Assembly (NCBI GenBank): GCA_963556145.1 | Contig: OY744464.1 | Coordinates: 7,353,508 to 7,417,507, forward strand | Source: Hygrocybe punicea | Taxonomy: Eukaryota > Basidiomycota > Agaricomycetes > Agaricales > Hygrophoraceae | DNA length: 64,000 nucleotides | Direction: 5' to 3' | Shown here: positions 21,618 through 34,045 of the stretch, one piece after another | Position numbering within the stretch: position 1 is the stretch's first letter | Layout: every line of letters starts with the position of its first letter | Program-made: the position numbers and the translations under genes | Notes under the pieces: model-generated | Told to the model about the DNA's origin: nothing | Databases searched by the model: none | The model's input: only the letters and a program-made list of their open reading frames with translations

Positions 21618-24260
21618 TGCTACGGTCCACCATCCATCGTATGCTTCGAAAAAACCAACACAAGCCCCACCGTACGTTTCTTCATTTGTGCGCTCATATC
21701 ACATCAATTCTCAAGCTCCGGATGCAGAAATTCGTGGACCATTGACCTCATACTACAAGTTAGGTCTGAGGGATGTTGATATTGTACAACTTCTCAAATG
21801 TCACTACAATACAGAGAAATATGGCCTTAGGTACGTACTTCTTAAGCTTCAATATAGCCCTGCTCATCGTTTGTAGTGTGGTCACTCTCTGGTGACTTTG
21901 CAAAGCATGGAAGTTATTGTCAACCCGTCAACAAAAGCACACTCACAACACGATATATGACAAAGTACTTGAGATTCACAAATGGTTTCCCACTCGAGGT
22001 GCCGAAACAATACGCAAGGCCCTGCGAGAAATACATGGCGATCATGTGCCCAGGTATATGAGCATCATTTTGTTTTGTCATCATGTTTTTGATTTTCATA
22101 TAGACAACTTATCAACAGCCTGTTGAAGACTGTTGAGAAAGATGCTGTCGAATCCCGTCGTGGCCATGGTTTCAAGCGATGATGATTTTGGGCAGCAGGT
22201 GTGAACAATGTTTGGCCGCAAGACCAACACAACAATTGGGGGCGCTTCGGTCTCTGGCTGCATGCAAGCATTGAGGCATTCTCTGGTGAAATTAATTTGA
22301 TGCGCATCTGGTGGAACAACAGAAACCCGAAACTTATTATTCGCTACTATCTTGAGACGTGTCGAAGGATTGGTGGTAAGAAAAAATCTCAGACATCTCA
22401 TTTTCATTCACGATCTGTTGTAGGTGTACCCATAATCACTCAGAGTGATCCCAGATCAGAGAACAATGGCGTGGCAAATGCTCACACAAGAATCCATCAC
22501 CATTTCAATCCCACACTTGTTGATACACTGCAACATTGCTTCACCAAAGGACACAACAACATTCTTTCAGAAATCAAATGGTCCGTTTTTTGTCGTGATT
22601 TCTCCCCAGGATTTGAGGACATTCTCAAACTCGGCATGCATAATGGATGGTATGACATTAATGATCCACTCGAAAGATATGTGTTCATTGTATATCCATT
22701 TACAGCCGTTTGCATAATTCTTGGCAGTAAATGCACTTTTTTCAATCAATTAAGAAATATGGACTTGGTGGAATTTCCAATGCTGAATCTTGTATCTCAT
22801 GAAATACTGCATGGATTGAGATGGGTATAGAGGGAAAGTTGTACTATTCTTGAAGGGCTATCTGCTCCTGTAATTATATTTAGAACAATATTTAGTGGAT
22901 GATGAGTTGTAGATGAAACAAGAGGTAAACCAGTACTTTTTAACACCCAAAATGATATTGTCAAATTATGGCATCAAATGAGCTCCTATGAAGAAGATTG
23001 TAGGGAGAAATTTGTCCATTTTTTCAAGGGCTAGAAGTACATATACCGTGTTTTTCTTTATTTTTGTTCTGCGAGTCCATATTTATGATTCTTGTGGTAT
23101 TTCACTCCCATGCAGACAAACATAATATAGATGCATTATAGACTCACAGAACAAAAATAAAGAAAAACACGGTATATGTACTTCTAGCCCTTGAAAAAAT
23201 GGACAAATTTCTCCCTGCAATCTTCTTCATAGGAGCTCATTTGATGCCATAATTTGACAATATCATTTTGGGTGTTAAAAAGTACTGGTTTACCTCTTGT
23301 TTCATCTACAACTCATCATCCACTAAATATTGTTCTAAATATAATTACAGGAGCAGATAGCCCTTCAAGAATAGTACAACTTTCCCTCTATACCCATCTC
23401 AATCCATGCAGTATTTCATGAGATACAAGATTCAGCATTGGAAATTCCACCAAGTCCATATTTCTTAATTGATTGAAAAAAGTGCATTTACTGCCAAGAA
23501 TTATGCAAACAGCTGTAATATGCTCTTAACTGTGTTTAGTCTTGTTTTTCGGTGGTTAGCCATTCCCTGGCTCCAGTCCAAGATAGATGACTGGGTTCGT
23601 TTCAAGAACCGGTCTGCTCCACGTGCTATGAAAAACAAGATACTTCCTCATGGCATCCCCATGCTAATCCATACCAATCCTGCTCACTTCAGCGCACTTG
23701 ATTTTAAGGTAATCTTGCTCCTTCTTTTCTTTCTTTGTTACTGATATTCATAGATTCCTGTTCCCCCCGAGGTCTTCAATGACATTGAAGCGGAATATGC
23801 ACCACCACATCATCCCATTTTCGAATTGGTGCCTGAGCCCTTTCATCAACATGCCGATATTCTCTATTCTCAACTTGGCAGACCTGTTGTCTCTTCAGAG
23901 ACTTTCTGGGACACTTACCGCAGACTGGTGGATCTTTTTCACAATGATCAAGGTGAAGAACTAGCACAAGTCCTTGCTTCGCATCAAGAGACTGCGAGAC
24001 GACTTGAAGAAGATAACATAATGCTGGTGTTACCAAATCTCAAGCCTTTCCAAAACAGTCCTGGCATGATTGGACCGAGAAGCCAATATATCAGTGGCCT
24101 GGTGGAATCCAGCAGCGCAGGTGCACAAGTGGAACCTGAGTATGCAGATTTCACCACCAGGAGACTGAAGATGAGGTGCCAGTCGATCATGCTTAGCTTA
24201 CTCTTGTCACGCATCTGTTTTTCTTTTCTAAATAAAATTATTTTCGCATCGTCAAGGATC
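21618..24260 (+). pseudogene. integrase-core-like gene of a transposable element, broken
   Basis: Segments match a common agaricomycete protein family with an integrase-like catalytic core: LTSYYKLGLRDVDIVQLLK (about 21744), KAWKLLSTRQQKHTH, WFPTRGAETIRKALREIHGD, then the core NNVWPQDQHNNWGRFGLWLH (about 22204), PIITQSDPRSENNGVANAHT and FSPGFEDILKLGMHNGWYD, and after a long intron RWLAIPWLQSKIDDW (about 23550), KILPHGIPMLIH, VPPEVFND, and a segment ending near 24160. Asp and Glu occur at positions expected of a D,D-E core (WPQDQ, TQSDPRSENN). Stops at 21893-21895, 22180-22182 and 22183-22185 are all TGA in Arg-rich contexts. Intron 22683-23539 is 857 bp because it contains the MITE at 22703-23515; without it the intron would be about 42 bp. 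An acidic C-terminus may continue to about 24725. Confidence 0.65.
22703..23515. mobile_element. 813-bp palindromic MITE with Tc1-like ends
   Basis: Bounded by TA on both sides. The ends read CAGCCGTTTGCATAATTCTT and its complement, close to the terminal repeats of the Tc1-like element at 5009-7722, including the downstream GAAATATGGACTT segment. Two arms of about 375 bp are nearly perfect inverted copies around a short unique centre (about 23075-23145). It lies inside an intron of the integrase-like gene. There is no coding capacity; the open frames are arm mirror images. Its inner arms are related to those of the element at 48638-49426. Confidence 0.9.
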
Positions 24261-24617
24261 TAACTATCGCTATGACTATCTAAAAAATTGGAAATATAAT
24301 GGTATAAATCTGAATGCCAACTATGTCCATCTACTTATTTCCATATAGAAAAGCATCAGTCGTAGATATGTACCCAGGGTCAAGAAGATCATTTCCAGCA
24401 TTTCCAGAGAGATTTTTCAGGCTGAAGAACTGGCAGAATTCATTGCAGGCATGGTCCCAAGGAAACTTCGTGTGTGTGGATGCAATATTGCCATCAGAGA
24501 AAATGATTCCAGCAGAACTGTATGTTAGTATCTACTGGACAATACTACCATTTTTTTGGAGTGAAGGGAATGTTGATGAGCCACATTTATAGCACAATAA
24601 TCGAGCATATAATTTGG

Positions 24618-27060
24618 TCAACTGTGAATCAGCTGCTGACAACTGGATTTTGAATCCGGATGAGGAGGGTGATGTAGAGGAAGAAGATGACGATGGTGTT
24701 GCAGAATGGCCTGAAAATCCCCGATGAAAGCATTGCCACCAGTCTTGAGGTACTGCACATGCTGGCAGAAGGCAAGGAATTCTGCACACTTGGCTGTGTC
24801 ACCTTGGAGATGGTGAAAAGGTTTGACAGAACTATTTCCAATGTACTTAATGAAAGCTCCATCGGCCGTTTCATCGATAACTTCTTCAATGATATATGTA
24901 TCATGAGTTCCATTCTCAAGCACAGCAAGGGCTGTCTCAATGAAACGCATCTGTGGGATTTCAAATGTTGGTTTTCCGTGAGCCTGAATGTACCTGTCAA
25001 TAAACTCATAGACAAGCGCCATTAAAGCTGCTGCCCATCGCAAACAATTGATTTCAGCGCTAAGTTTTGTGACTTGCGTAGCGCTGTCATATACAAGACA
25101 TTTCTCTGAACCATTACTTCGATACCAGCATTGTTTGAGGCAGATTGAGTGGGACTCCCCAATAACAATGTGGTCTGTATGGCCAAATGTCGCCTTCTTG
25201 AAACCACCATATTGTGCAGAAGCTTGAGGGTCAAATATGATATTTGCCGTAACTGGCCCTGCACAATCTCTGATAGCATTGAAGGCTCGTGCATGAGAAA
25301 CAAGCCTTTCGAATGATGTGGCACTTGTTGGATATAGAGTGCATTTCACAGAAATCGTGTTCACTAATACAGTTGGTCAGTAATGGTAAATGATAGGCAT
25401 ATAAGGATAGGACACATGCAAAGGGATGCGACTGTCTTCTTAGAGGGGCCTTTTTGAGCACGAAGTGCTCGTCGTACATCTGCGGCACTCAGCAAGTCAA
25501 AGTCCTGAGTCAATACTGGATGTGTAGGGGATTCTGGACTCGGAGATGGTGCACGCAATATGGTATTGTTCACAGAGGCAGGGCCTGGCCTGGGTGGTCT
25601 TGTGCGAGACTGTGACTTAAGACCTGTCTTCTGTATGCATGCTATCAGATGCAGAGAACTATGTCGTAAGAACATGTCTCACTGATAGATGACGTTTTCG
25701 CACAAGTGTCCCTTCCCATTCCTCAGAACGAGCACAAGAGACTTCTGGCCCAAACAAGTCATTTTCATCTTGATCACTCAGCTGCGTCGTAGATGTGGGG
25801 GGCAGAATCATAAGAGGTTTGTATACAGGTGTAGGCTATACCAAAAAGAAGGACTGTCAGCTACAAGATAGAGTCTCTAGCCAAAATTTTCACCTTGTCA
25901 TCCTCGATGTCTTCGAGGTATTGAAGTATATCCAACAATTTATCGTAGGCTATCTCAAGGTATAACTCCACCCCTTTACCAGCGTAAAACTGGATTGCTT
26001 TGGATTTTCCTCTCGCTACGAAAAATTTGGCGGTGATTGCATCAATATCTAACCCCCCCGGCAAGGGCCTAAGTTCGACCCAGTCCTTTGTGTGAAGCCT
26101 TGTTTCCTCTACTGTGAGCTGGGCACCCCTGGACCACACAACAAAGATGGGCAGTAACATCAAGAAACAGATATCCTTGAGATCCTTGACACCAATGTGA
26201 ACAGGTATGTTGTTGATTGTTTTGGAGATATTCTGCATGCAAGTGACAACTGAGGCCAGTCACTGTGGGATAAATAGTGTACACTTACAGAGACCATCGT
26301 TGGTTTACTGTTGGCTTTCCCTGGTTTCAACGACATCATGGACACTTTGACAACCACCAGCTCAAAGTTATTTGAACTAAAGGCACGGTTAGCATAGAAA
26401 TCATGCATATCATTGTACATCTTATGAGCCTCCTGATAGCCAGGCTGTGCCAGAGCATTGGCCAGAAAGTTTGGTATCTCAGGAGCATGGGTTGGAAGAA
26501 CAAGTGGACTGGGTGCAGAAACTGCACTCCTTGTTGGCCATGGCTGCCGGTGTGTGACCTGAAGGCTTTGCTGGACTCGTGAACTATTGAAGACCAAAGG
26601 GTGTTGTCCAACTCGGGATGGATGGGATGTACCTTGTCCATAATCATTCATTCAGCTCAGAGTCAAGACAAGGGAACACAGGAAATTTTCAACCTTCCCG
26701 TTGGGCAGCAACAATGGCTTTTTGGATACTAGCACCAGCCCGCCAATTGTGGACCTGGTCACTGGCCCCCACATCCAGAGTGATCTGCCTTGCTGTATTT
26801 AAAAAATCAATGAAGAGTCGACTTTGGCAACAATCAAACTGCATACCTCAAGTGCCTTCACGAGACAGAGTTACCGATTTCTCAAGGTGATACTCACGAC
26901 AACCCACACACAGCCATTTCCCTGGACGACCAGGCATTCGATCTTGCATGTAGAAGAGCTTGGTGCCAGCATTGAAAGATTGTTTGCAGCACTGGCAAAC
27001 AGGCCTTATATCGACGCCAGTTGTGAAATCAGCCAAGTTGTCAGTAGGGGTGGACATCAT
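24618..27060 (-). CDS. alpha-type protein kinase-like protein, multi-exon
   Basis: The minus-strand gene begins near ATG 27060 with a Cys-rich N-terminus (VCQCCKQSF ... GKWLCVGCREY), a likely zinc-binding module seen in fungal alpha-kinases. Further exons lie at about 26640-26285 and 26238-25861 (PIFVVWSRGAQLTVEETRLH), then a Ser/Pro-rich exon at 25675-25370, then the kinase domain at about 25360-24618. Kinase features are the Gly-containing YGGFKKATFG, the candidate ATP-binding Lys in SICLKQCWYRSN, YIIEEVID, the KYIGNSS loop and the catalytic-site AFIGDFQ. Alpha-kinases normally continue with a Gly directly after DFQ and a further LTDPQI-type block; here Ala follows and the protein ends about 30 residues later in a His/Pro-rich tail, so the C-terminus may be truncated or misread. 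Exon junctions after the first were not all resolved. By family it would phosphorylate Ser/Thr in helical substrates. Confidence 0.65.
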
Positions 27061-27129
27061 CGCCAAGTTCAAGTTTGAACGAAGTTCAGAGTTCTGCAAG
27101 CCACATCAGCCTGTATGACAACCTTTGCA

Positions 27130-28142
27130 CCACATCCTTGCACAGTCTCACCACTTGTCTTTCCAACCCTCCTATGACTCGGAATCACTAGATTCACTAC
27201 GAATCACTACCCAAATCACTGTCCATGCTTTTGCTCATATGACACCTCCTGGTGAGGTACATTCATTTCCAAAGTTCACAACTCAGCATTGTAAGTCTTA
27301 CTCATTTCCTCACTTCCAATACCCATTGGAGGTGTCAAACCAGATTCAAACAGTCACAGAACGGCTTAAAAATGATCCTAGGTGCTTTTCAAAAACATTC
27401 ACTGCTGCTTTTCACGTTCCCGCGTTCCCTACTTCTCCTGACCAATAGCCAACATTGGCAACTTTTCGTGCACCCTTTGTGTCTGGTTTCAGCTTCTAGT
27501 TCAATCATAGGTATATTTTCTTTACAATCACGTGTTACAACTGCAGTTACACCACCTATTTACAGAATCAATGCTCAACGCACCCACACAAATGTTCGCA
27601 ACTTTTCACAACTTTTTGCACGACCCTGGCCTCTTACCCTTCTTATTTTATGCAAGGCTACATGTTACAACTACCAAGCGTAGGTGCTATCCCACTGACC
27701 GCAACATCCACCCTCACACAGCTATTCCTCCAGCCGCAACTACCCCGCCCCCATATGCAACTCCCCTGCCCTTATACACAGCTGCCTGCCCTCATCCGCA
27801 ACTACCCCGTCCCCTTCGCCCCCCCCCGGCCATCCAACCCCTCCCTTGAGCACCGTGTGCCGGATACTCCTTCCCTTCCCTTTTTATGTATCCTTACATG
27901 TCCCCCTCCATACTGACACACCATGTACTTTCCTTAGCTATGTTGATAGCCACAATTTACCCTATGACACTGCTCAACGCCGACATGATTTGCAATTTTT
28001 TTTAAAACTGAATCAAACCCTTGAAAATGTGTCACACATAAAATGATTTTTACTTTTTATTTTCGGCTGTTGCCTAGGTTCAAGGTCAGTATGGCTCCAT
28101 AATCTAAAATTTTGAGCAGATCACTCTCGATTGCCATACTCA
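27130..28142 (+). repeat. right arm of the inverted repeat pair
   Basis: Mirror of 20075-20905. The matched core is 27383-28142, and a further match at about 27135-27175 lies outside a right-only segment of roughly 205 bp (about 27176-27382). The arm begins just upstream of the alpha-kinase start, so it contains or replaces that gene's promoter region. Confidence 0.8.
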
Positions 28143-28263
28143 GGGATGACAAAAGTGGTGGGTGACCTAGGGAAATTGGTAGGACGAGATACTTGCCTTG
28201 AAGATTGACAGTGAACTCGTCGGTGGCATAGCTGCCAACTCTCGCAGGAGAGATTGAATGCAA
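28057..28263 (-). other. short C-terminal coding-like segment at the right arm's outer edge
   Basis: The minus-strand frame contains ARVGSYATDEFTVNLQGK and, after a possible intron boundary, MAIESDLLKILDYGAILTLN before a stop at 28057. The last 26 codons are conserved in the left arm (20075-20157), with four residue differences. This suggests that the arms include the final exon of some gene. The family is not recognised. Confidence 0.35.
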
Positions 28264-28498
28264 CTCATCAGGGTTAGGACGCCCAGCGAGGAAACCGCAA
28301 CTTGGACACCTCTCATATTGTTATTAATAACGGTTGATGACGTTCACACAAAGCCTCGGCACTACCTTTCGTTCCACTGCCCTGTTGGGATCCAGAGTCG
28401 TAGTAGGCATGTTCCGATGACCCCTGCTTGATTATCAGGCAAGCAACTTTCCTAGCTAATGCAAAGCAAAAAATGTGACGACATAGGTATCAATCGGA
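28264..28498. other. spacer downstream of the NACHT-WD40 gene
   Basis: No feature is recognised. It lies between the NLR-like gene's stop and the inverted-repeat arm. Confidence 0.4.
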
Positions 28499-31400
28499 TC
28501 AAAGGTTGTGGAAAATAGCCATATGGCTTTTGCCACCAACAACCAGGCTACGTCGCCCTGGCCAAACTTGACGTCGAAAATGGACGGGTAGCCACCACAT
28601 CGGCGTTCCTGTAGGTGTAACGACCCAACCATCACGTGTAATGTTAGAGGGAAATTTGGTAAACTGGGGAGCAAGTGTGAGAAGTGACATGTTGACTGAC
28701 GCTGAATAGGGGCAGCATTAGCACAATGTCAACAGCAATGGCAAGAGGAAAAGTTTGAGGACACCACTAACCATCCCAGGATTTCGACGATGCCGAAGTA
28801 GCGTGTGAAAACAAGGGGATGGCAAAGTTCTCAAGGTTCCCAATCAGGGGTGGGAAAACTGCAGTTCCAATTTCGGCATTCCAAATGTAAACAGTGTCGT
28901 CGAAGGAGCAACTTGCAAGTCGAGAACCGTCGGGTGAAAAAACAAGGGAAAAGACAGCGACTTCATGCCCCTCCAACGGGCCACCAACTGGCGCACCACT
29001 CTCGGCATTCCAAATGCGGACGGTCTTGTCGTGGGAGCAGCTCGCAAGTCGAGAACCGTCGGGTGAAAAAACAACGGAATTGACACCAGCTTCATGCCCC
29101 TCCAACGGGCCTCCAACTGGCGCACCGCTCTCGGCATTCCAAATGCGAACAGTGTTGTCATTGGAGCAGCTCGCAAGTCGAGAACCATCGGGCGAGAAAA
29201 CAACAGAATAGACCCAATCTTCATGCTCCAACGGGCCACCAACTGGCGCACCACTCTCGGCATCCCAAATGAGAACAGTCTTGCCGTAGGGTAGGCTCGC
29301 AAGTCGCGAACCATCGGGTGAAAAAACAACAGATTTGAGAGCGTTTTCATGCCCCTCCAACGGGCCACCAATTGGCGCACCACTCTCGGCATTCCAAATG
29401 CGAACAGTCTTGTCGTTGGAGCAGCTCGCAAGTCGAGAACCATCGGGTGAGAAAACAACGAAAAAGACAGCATCTTCATGCCCCTCCATCGGGCCTCCAA
29501 CTGGCGCACCACTCTCGGCATTCCAAATGCGAACAGTCTTGTCGTCGCAGCAGCTCGCAAGTCGAGATCCATCGGGTGAGAAAACAACTGATTTGACACG
29601 ATCTTCATGCCCCTCCAACGGGCCACCAACTGGCACACCACTCTCGGCATTCCAAATGCGAACAGTGTTGTCGTCGCAGCAGCTCGCAAGTCGAGAACCA
29701 TCGGGTGAGAAAACAACAGATTTGACACGGTCTTCATGCCCCTCCAACGGGCCACCAACTGGCGCACCGCTCTCGGCATTCCAAATGCGAACAGTCTTGT
29801 CGTAGGAGCAGCTCGCAAGTCGAGAACCATCGGATGAGAAAACAACGGAATTGACGAAACCTTCATGCCCCTCCAACGGGCCTCCAACTGGTGCACCACC
29901 ATCGGCATCCCAAATGCGAACAGTCTTGTCGTAGGAGCAGCTCGCAAGTCGAGATCCATCGGGTGAGAAAACAACAGAATGGACCCAATTTTCATGCCCC
30001 TCCAACGGGCCACCAACTGGCGCACCACTCTCGGCATCCCAAATACGAACAGTGTCATCGTCGGAGCTGCTCGCAAGTCGAGAACCATCGGGTGAAAAAA
30101 CAACGGAATTGACACGGTATCCATGCCCCTTCAACGGGCCACCAACTGGCGCACCACTCTCGGCATTCCAAATGCGAACAGTCCCGTCGTCGGAGCTGCT
30201 CGCAAGTCGAGAACCATCGGGTGAAAAAACAACGGAATTGACAAGTTCTTTGTGCCCTTCCAACGGGCCACCAACTGGCGCACCACTCTCGGCATCCCAA
30301 ATGCGAACAGTCTTGTCGTAGGAGCAGCTCGCAAGTCGAGATCCATCGGGTGAAAAAACAACGGAATTGACACGGTATTCATGCCCCTTCAACGGGCCAC
30401 CAATTGGCGCACCACTCTCGGCATTCCAAATGTGAACAGTGTTGTCGTTGGAGCAGCTCGCAAGTCGAGAACCATCGGGCGAGAAAACAACAGAATAGAC
30501 CCTATCTTCATGCCCCTCCAACGGGCCACCAACTGGCGCACCACTCTCGGCATCCCAAATGCGAACAGTCTTGTCGTAGGAGCAGCTCGCAAGTCGAGAA
30601 CCATCAGGTGAGAAAACAACAGAATAGACCCAATCTTCATGCCCCTCCAACGGGCCACCAACTGGCGCACCGCTCTCGGCATTCCAAATGCGAACAGTGT
30701 TGTCGTTGGAGCAGCTCGCAAGTCGAGAACCATCGGGTGAGAAAACAACGGAATTGACACCGTCTTCATGCCCTTCTAGAACGGATATGAGAACTGGCCA
30801 TCTATGCTCCTTCCCAAATACAATAGTAGGATGTCTATCGGCATAAGATGCAGCGTAGACACGGAACAGATGGGTATCCGTGGGTGTAAATGCCAGTGCG
30901 GAGGAATAGACATGCGAGGCACCCTCTGAGATGGGCCTGGAAAATGCTTGCAGAAACCGTTGTCCATCGTATGTCATGTTGATTAGATCATCGCTCCCTC
31001 GGCTGAATTCCTGATGTGAATGTTCAACGGGCTCGATGTTAAAGTAAAGAAGAAACTTACTCTCAACCACCGTTCAAGACGCAGCAATGACTGATGTGCC
31101 ACACTCAACATGTCCATGAGACTCAGGGCTTCAATCCAGTGCAACAGGTGTCGAAATAGAAATGTTTCAATTCTGTCCAGCAGCTCAACGTCAGAATTGA
31201 CTTCGACGATATGGTCCACCCAGAAGCGACAGGCGTAACGGAGAGCCTCAGACATTGCTCGTTCCACATCATCATCTGAGACGTCCTTGTTTAGGTAGAA
31301 CAGATCTCCGACCCCGCAGATGTCGTCCTTATTCAATTCGTGAATGATAATCTCGAGGCATGATCTGGCCATTGCGGCGCTGTGCTTTTTTTGATCAATA

Positions 31401-34045
31401 TAGAAGTGTTGGCTTCGCTTCTCATCCGTCAAGAAATCATAAAAGGAGGGATGAAGTGGTCGGAGCAACGCATTCGCATCCCTGGTCCCACTTAGTAATG
31501 ACCCCAAAGGCTGGACAAACATGATCACATCGAGTCTTGACATGCGCGGCATATGAGCAAGAAATTGCGCAACAGCCTTCGAGGAAAGCGGTGTCCGCGC
31601 CGATACCATTGTCGATAGAATCAATTTGAAGTCATGTTCCATATCGTGATCTTGTGAATCATATGAATGTGCGAGGACGGCGGAATAGAGCTTGTCGATC
31701 GGAGATTCTGGGTCTGATGAAGTCTTGTCCAGAATGAGCTTGAGCTGTTTCTGATGATCGATGACCCGTCCGTCCCCTTCGACAAAGTTACAGACGGTAG
31801 ACGCCCAGATAAAAAGCCCTGCTGCGCGTTCCTCGAGGTGAGTAAGGTCACCCAGTGTAGGCCATGGCGCCGGCAATGTCCGACCATAAGCACCTGTGCG
31901 GATCTCCATGAATCGGTGACAGAAGAACTTTGATACATCAGCAGCAGTGCTCGCATCGTTGATGTCGAGCGGCTTTTCAAGGATGTGAGACTTGTCGCGG
32001 AATGCGTTTCGTATGTCGGGCTCGTCTCTGCTCGTGATCAGTATCTTTATAAATGGAAGAAGTTTCCTCGACTCTGAAGCTAGAATTGAGAGCAAAGAAC
32101 GACGCTCGCGAACACTCCCACATTCATCCAGTGCATCGATGACCACAACTATTGGACCTTCTGTTTGAAGTGACTGGATGGAAGACAGTGGCTCGACAAT
32201 AAGCTTGGTGAATTGGGAATCAAGTGGGTGACCAATGATGCCCGTCGTCTTTTGGAGAGTGGCATCCAGAACTTCCGCAATACGAGGATCAAAGGAAGCT
32301 AAACTCTCTGCCCACCGCCGGATGACTAAATCGGGGCGCCTCAGATCCTCCGCGTCGCGGCTGAAGTAAATGAAACAACACAGGCGACTAAATTCGCCAA
32401 GCCAATCGGCAATTGTAGCCGAGATAGTGCTCTTCCCCGAACCTGCATGTCCCCACAACCAGAGGATTGTCTTATCGTTGTCAGGACAGGTTACCCACTC
32501 CATAATGAATCTGAGGAGAGGTACGCGAGTGCCTCGAAGGCACCGCGGTCGTGCTGAAGCATCCGGCGGGATTGGTAATTTCAGTGCATCCGTAATGACT
32601 GTCAAATACAATGAACATGACGGACGCACATGACGACGATGAGACTCACCCAACCTCCTAGTATCCTGAGAGATTCGACAAGTGGAGAGAACGATTTGAA
32701 TGCCCGATGCTCTGTCGAACGATTCTTTGAGGGTTTGGAACGCGGTAGAGAAATCCTCTATCTTGGCAGATGCGTTTGAGATCGTGCCGACTAATGCTCG
32801 ACCTGTGTGAAGTAGCCAGTCAGTCTGAGAGAATCACAAGAGTGTGGTAGATTGAAGACTTGCGAGTAAATCCATGACCTTTGTACTCTTGGATGAACAG
32901 AGCGCACTCGTACGTCTGCTTCCACAACTTGTCAATGACATCCCAATACATATCTATCTTTGGCACCCTGTCAACCGCTCCAGCGAAAGTGAAAATGTCG
33001 GTTATCGTTGTTAACAGGTCAGTAATCTTATTGTCCCGATCTACTTCGGCTTTCGCGACCTAATTCATCGATCGAGAGACTCTGAAGGTAGGCATAAACG
33101 AGGGGAACCATATCGCACCTTATATACAGAGACTATGATCGTCCAACCTATATTGACGAATGGGTGAATCTATGGGATGGAATAAACACACAAGTTAATT
33201 GAAATGATTATGCAAACCTTGGCGAGCTCATCCAGTGCCTTTACAAGCTTTTCGAACACGGGAAGGTCTAAAAATCCACAGAGAGGCTCCAAAGCGGTCC
33301 AAGTAGCAGAAGCAACATTGCCTACGGTACCAATCACGGCACTGCTCAGAGTTTGAGCATGATCTATGGTCGCAAGGACCTGTGGACCATTGAACGGCCC
33401 ATCCACGGCTTCGGCTTTGGCGTTGGGCTTGGCTGCTACAGAATTGACGAGATTAACATGAAGGGTGAGACGACCTGCAGCGGGAGCATTGGGGTTCTCC
33501 TTGAGCGGGCGCAGATCCAGGTGGATGTCTGGATGTGTGTTTGAGAAAGCATCCTGACAAGATAAGAATGCTCACCTGCCGCAACCCGTTGTAATTTGCG
33601 AAGATCCTCGATGGTGAGTGCACAGTGACACAGAGCACGATCGGGAATGAGGCGGCGACGATGGATCACTTGAAACGAAAGAACGGATGTTGGATACACA
33701 GTGGATCTTCCGGCGTCGCTCAACCAGACAGCGGCCTGCGTCGGATCGGACGGCGAACAGTCAACGACCGAAAGACGGATTGTCTTGGTCCAACAAGGTG
33801 AAGTCGACGGATTCTCAGTAACCTCAGTTTCGTCTGAAAATCTGTCGACCGATATTCGGACAAATGGATGTGGGGCTTTCTTGAACGTGGTAAGGGGGAG
33901 ATCGCGCGCACTCACGACTGTCCGAGTCAAAGCCTGTTAGTGTTTCTACTTTGAAGATGGTGGTGTTGTGCGAACCTTGGATGGTTATGTCTTGCTGTTC
34001 AGGAAGCACAGAGCCCACTGGGCTACTTCGATGTAACCCGTCCAT
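28499..34045 (-). CDS. C2-NACHT-WD40 STAND (NLR-like) protein, nine exons
   Basis: Exons on the minus strand: 34045-33976, 33917-33576, 33528-33218, 33169-33119, 33059-32864, 32802-32650, 32598-31061, 31010-28772 and 28701-28499. They sum to 5103 bp, an open frame of 1700 residues. Introns are 47-70 bp, all GT-AG except 32863-32803, which is GC-AG. Domains: a C2-like N-terminus ([20 protein letters not shown]), a helical linker ([18 protein letters not shown]), a NACHT NTPase with P-loop GHAGSGKST and Walker [13 protein letters not shown] followed by [10 protein letters not shown], and 15 WD40 repeats of about 43 residues with near-identical units ([13 protein letters not shown]). It ends in a tail with TRDGWVV. 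STAND proteins of this design act as oligomerising switches in fungal allorecognition and innate-type responses; the ligand binds the WD40 propeller. Repeat 13 lacks one residue (PLEHEDW). Nothing suggests inactivation. Confidence 0.9.

Noticed and set aside
28844..30124. 426-codon frame on the minus strand and repeated plus-strand frames over the WD40 region
   Set aside because: They are out-of-frame shadows of the near-identical WD40 repeats; periodic sequence keeps several frames open at once.
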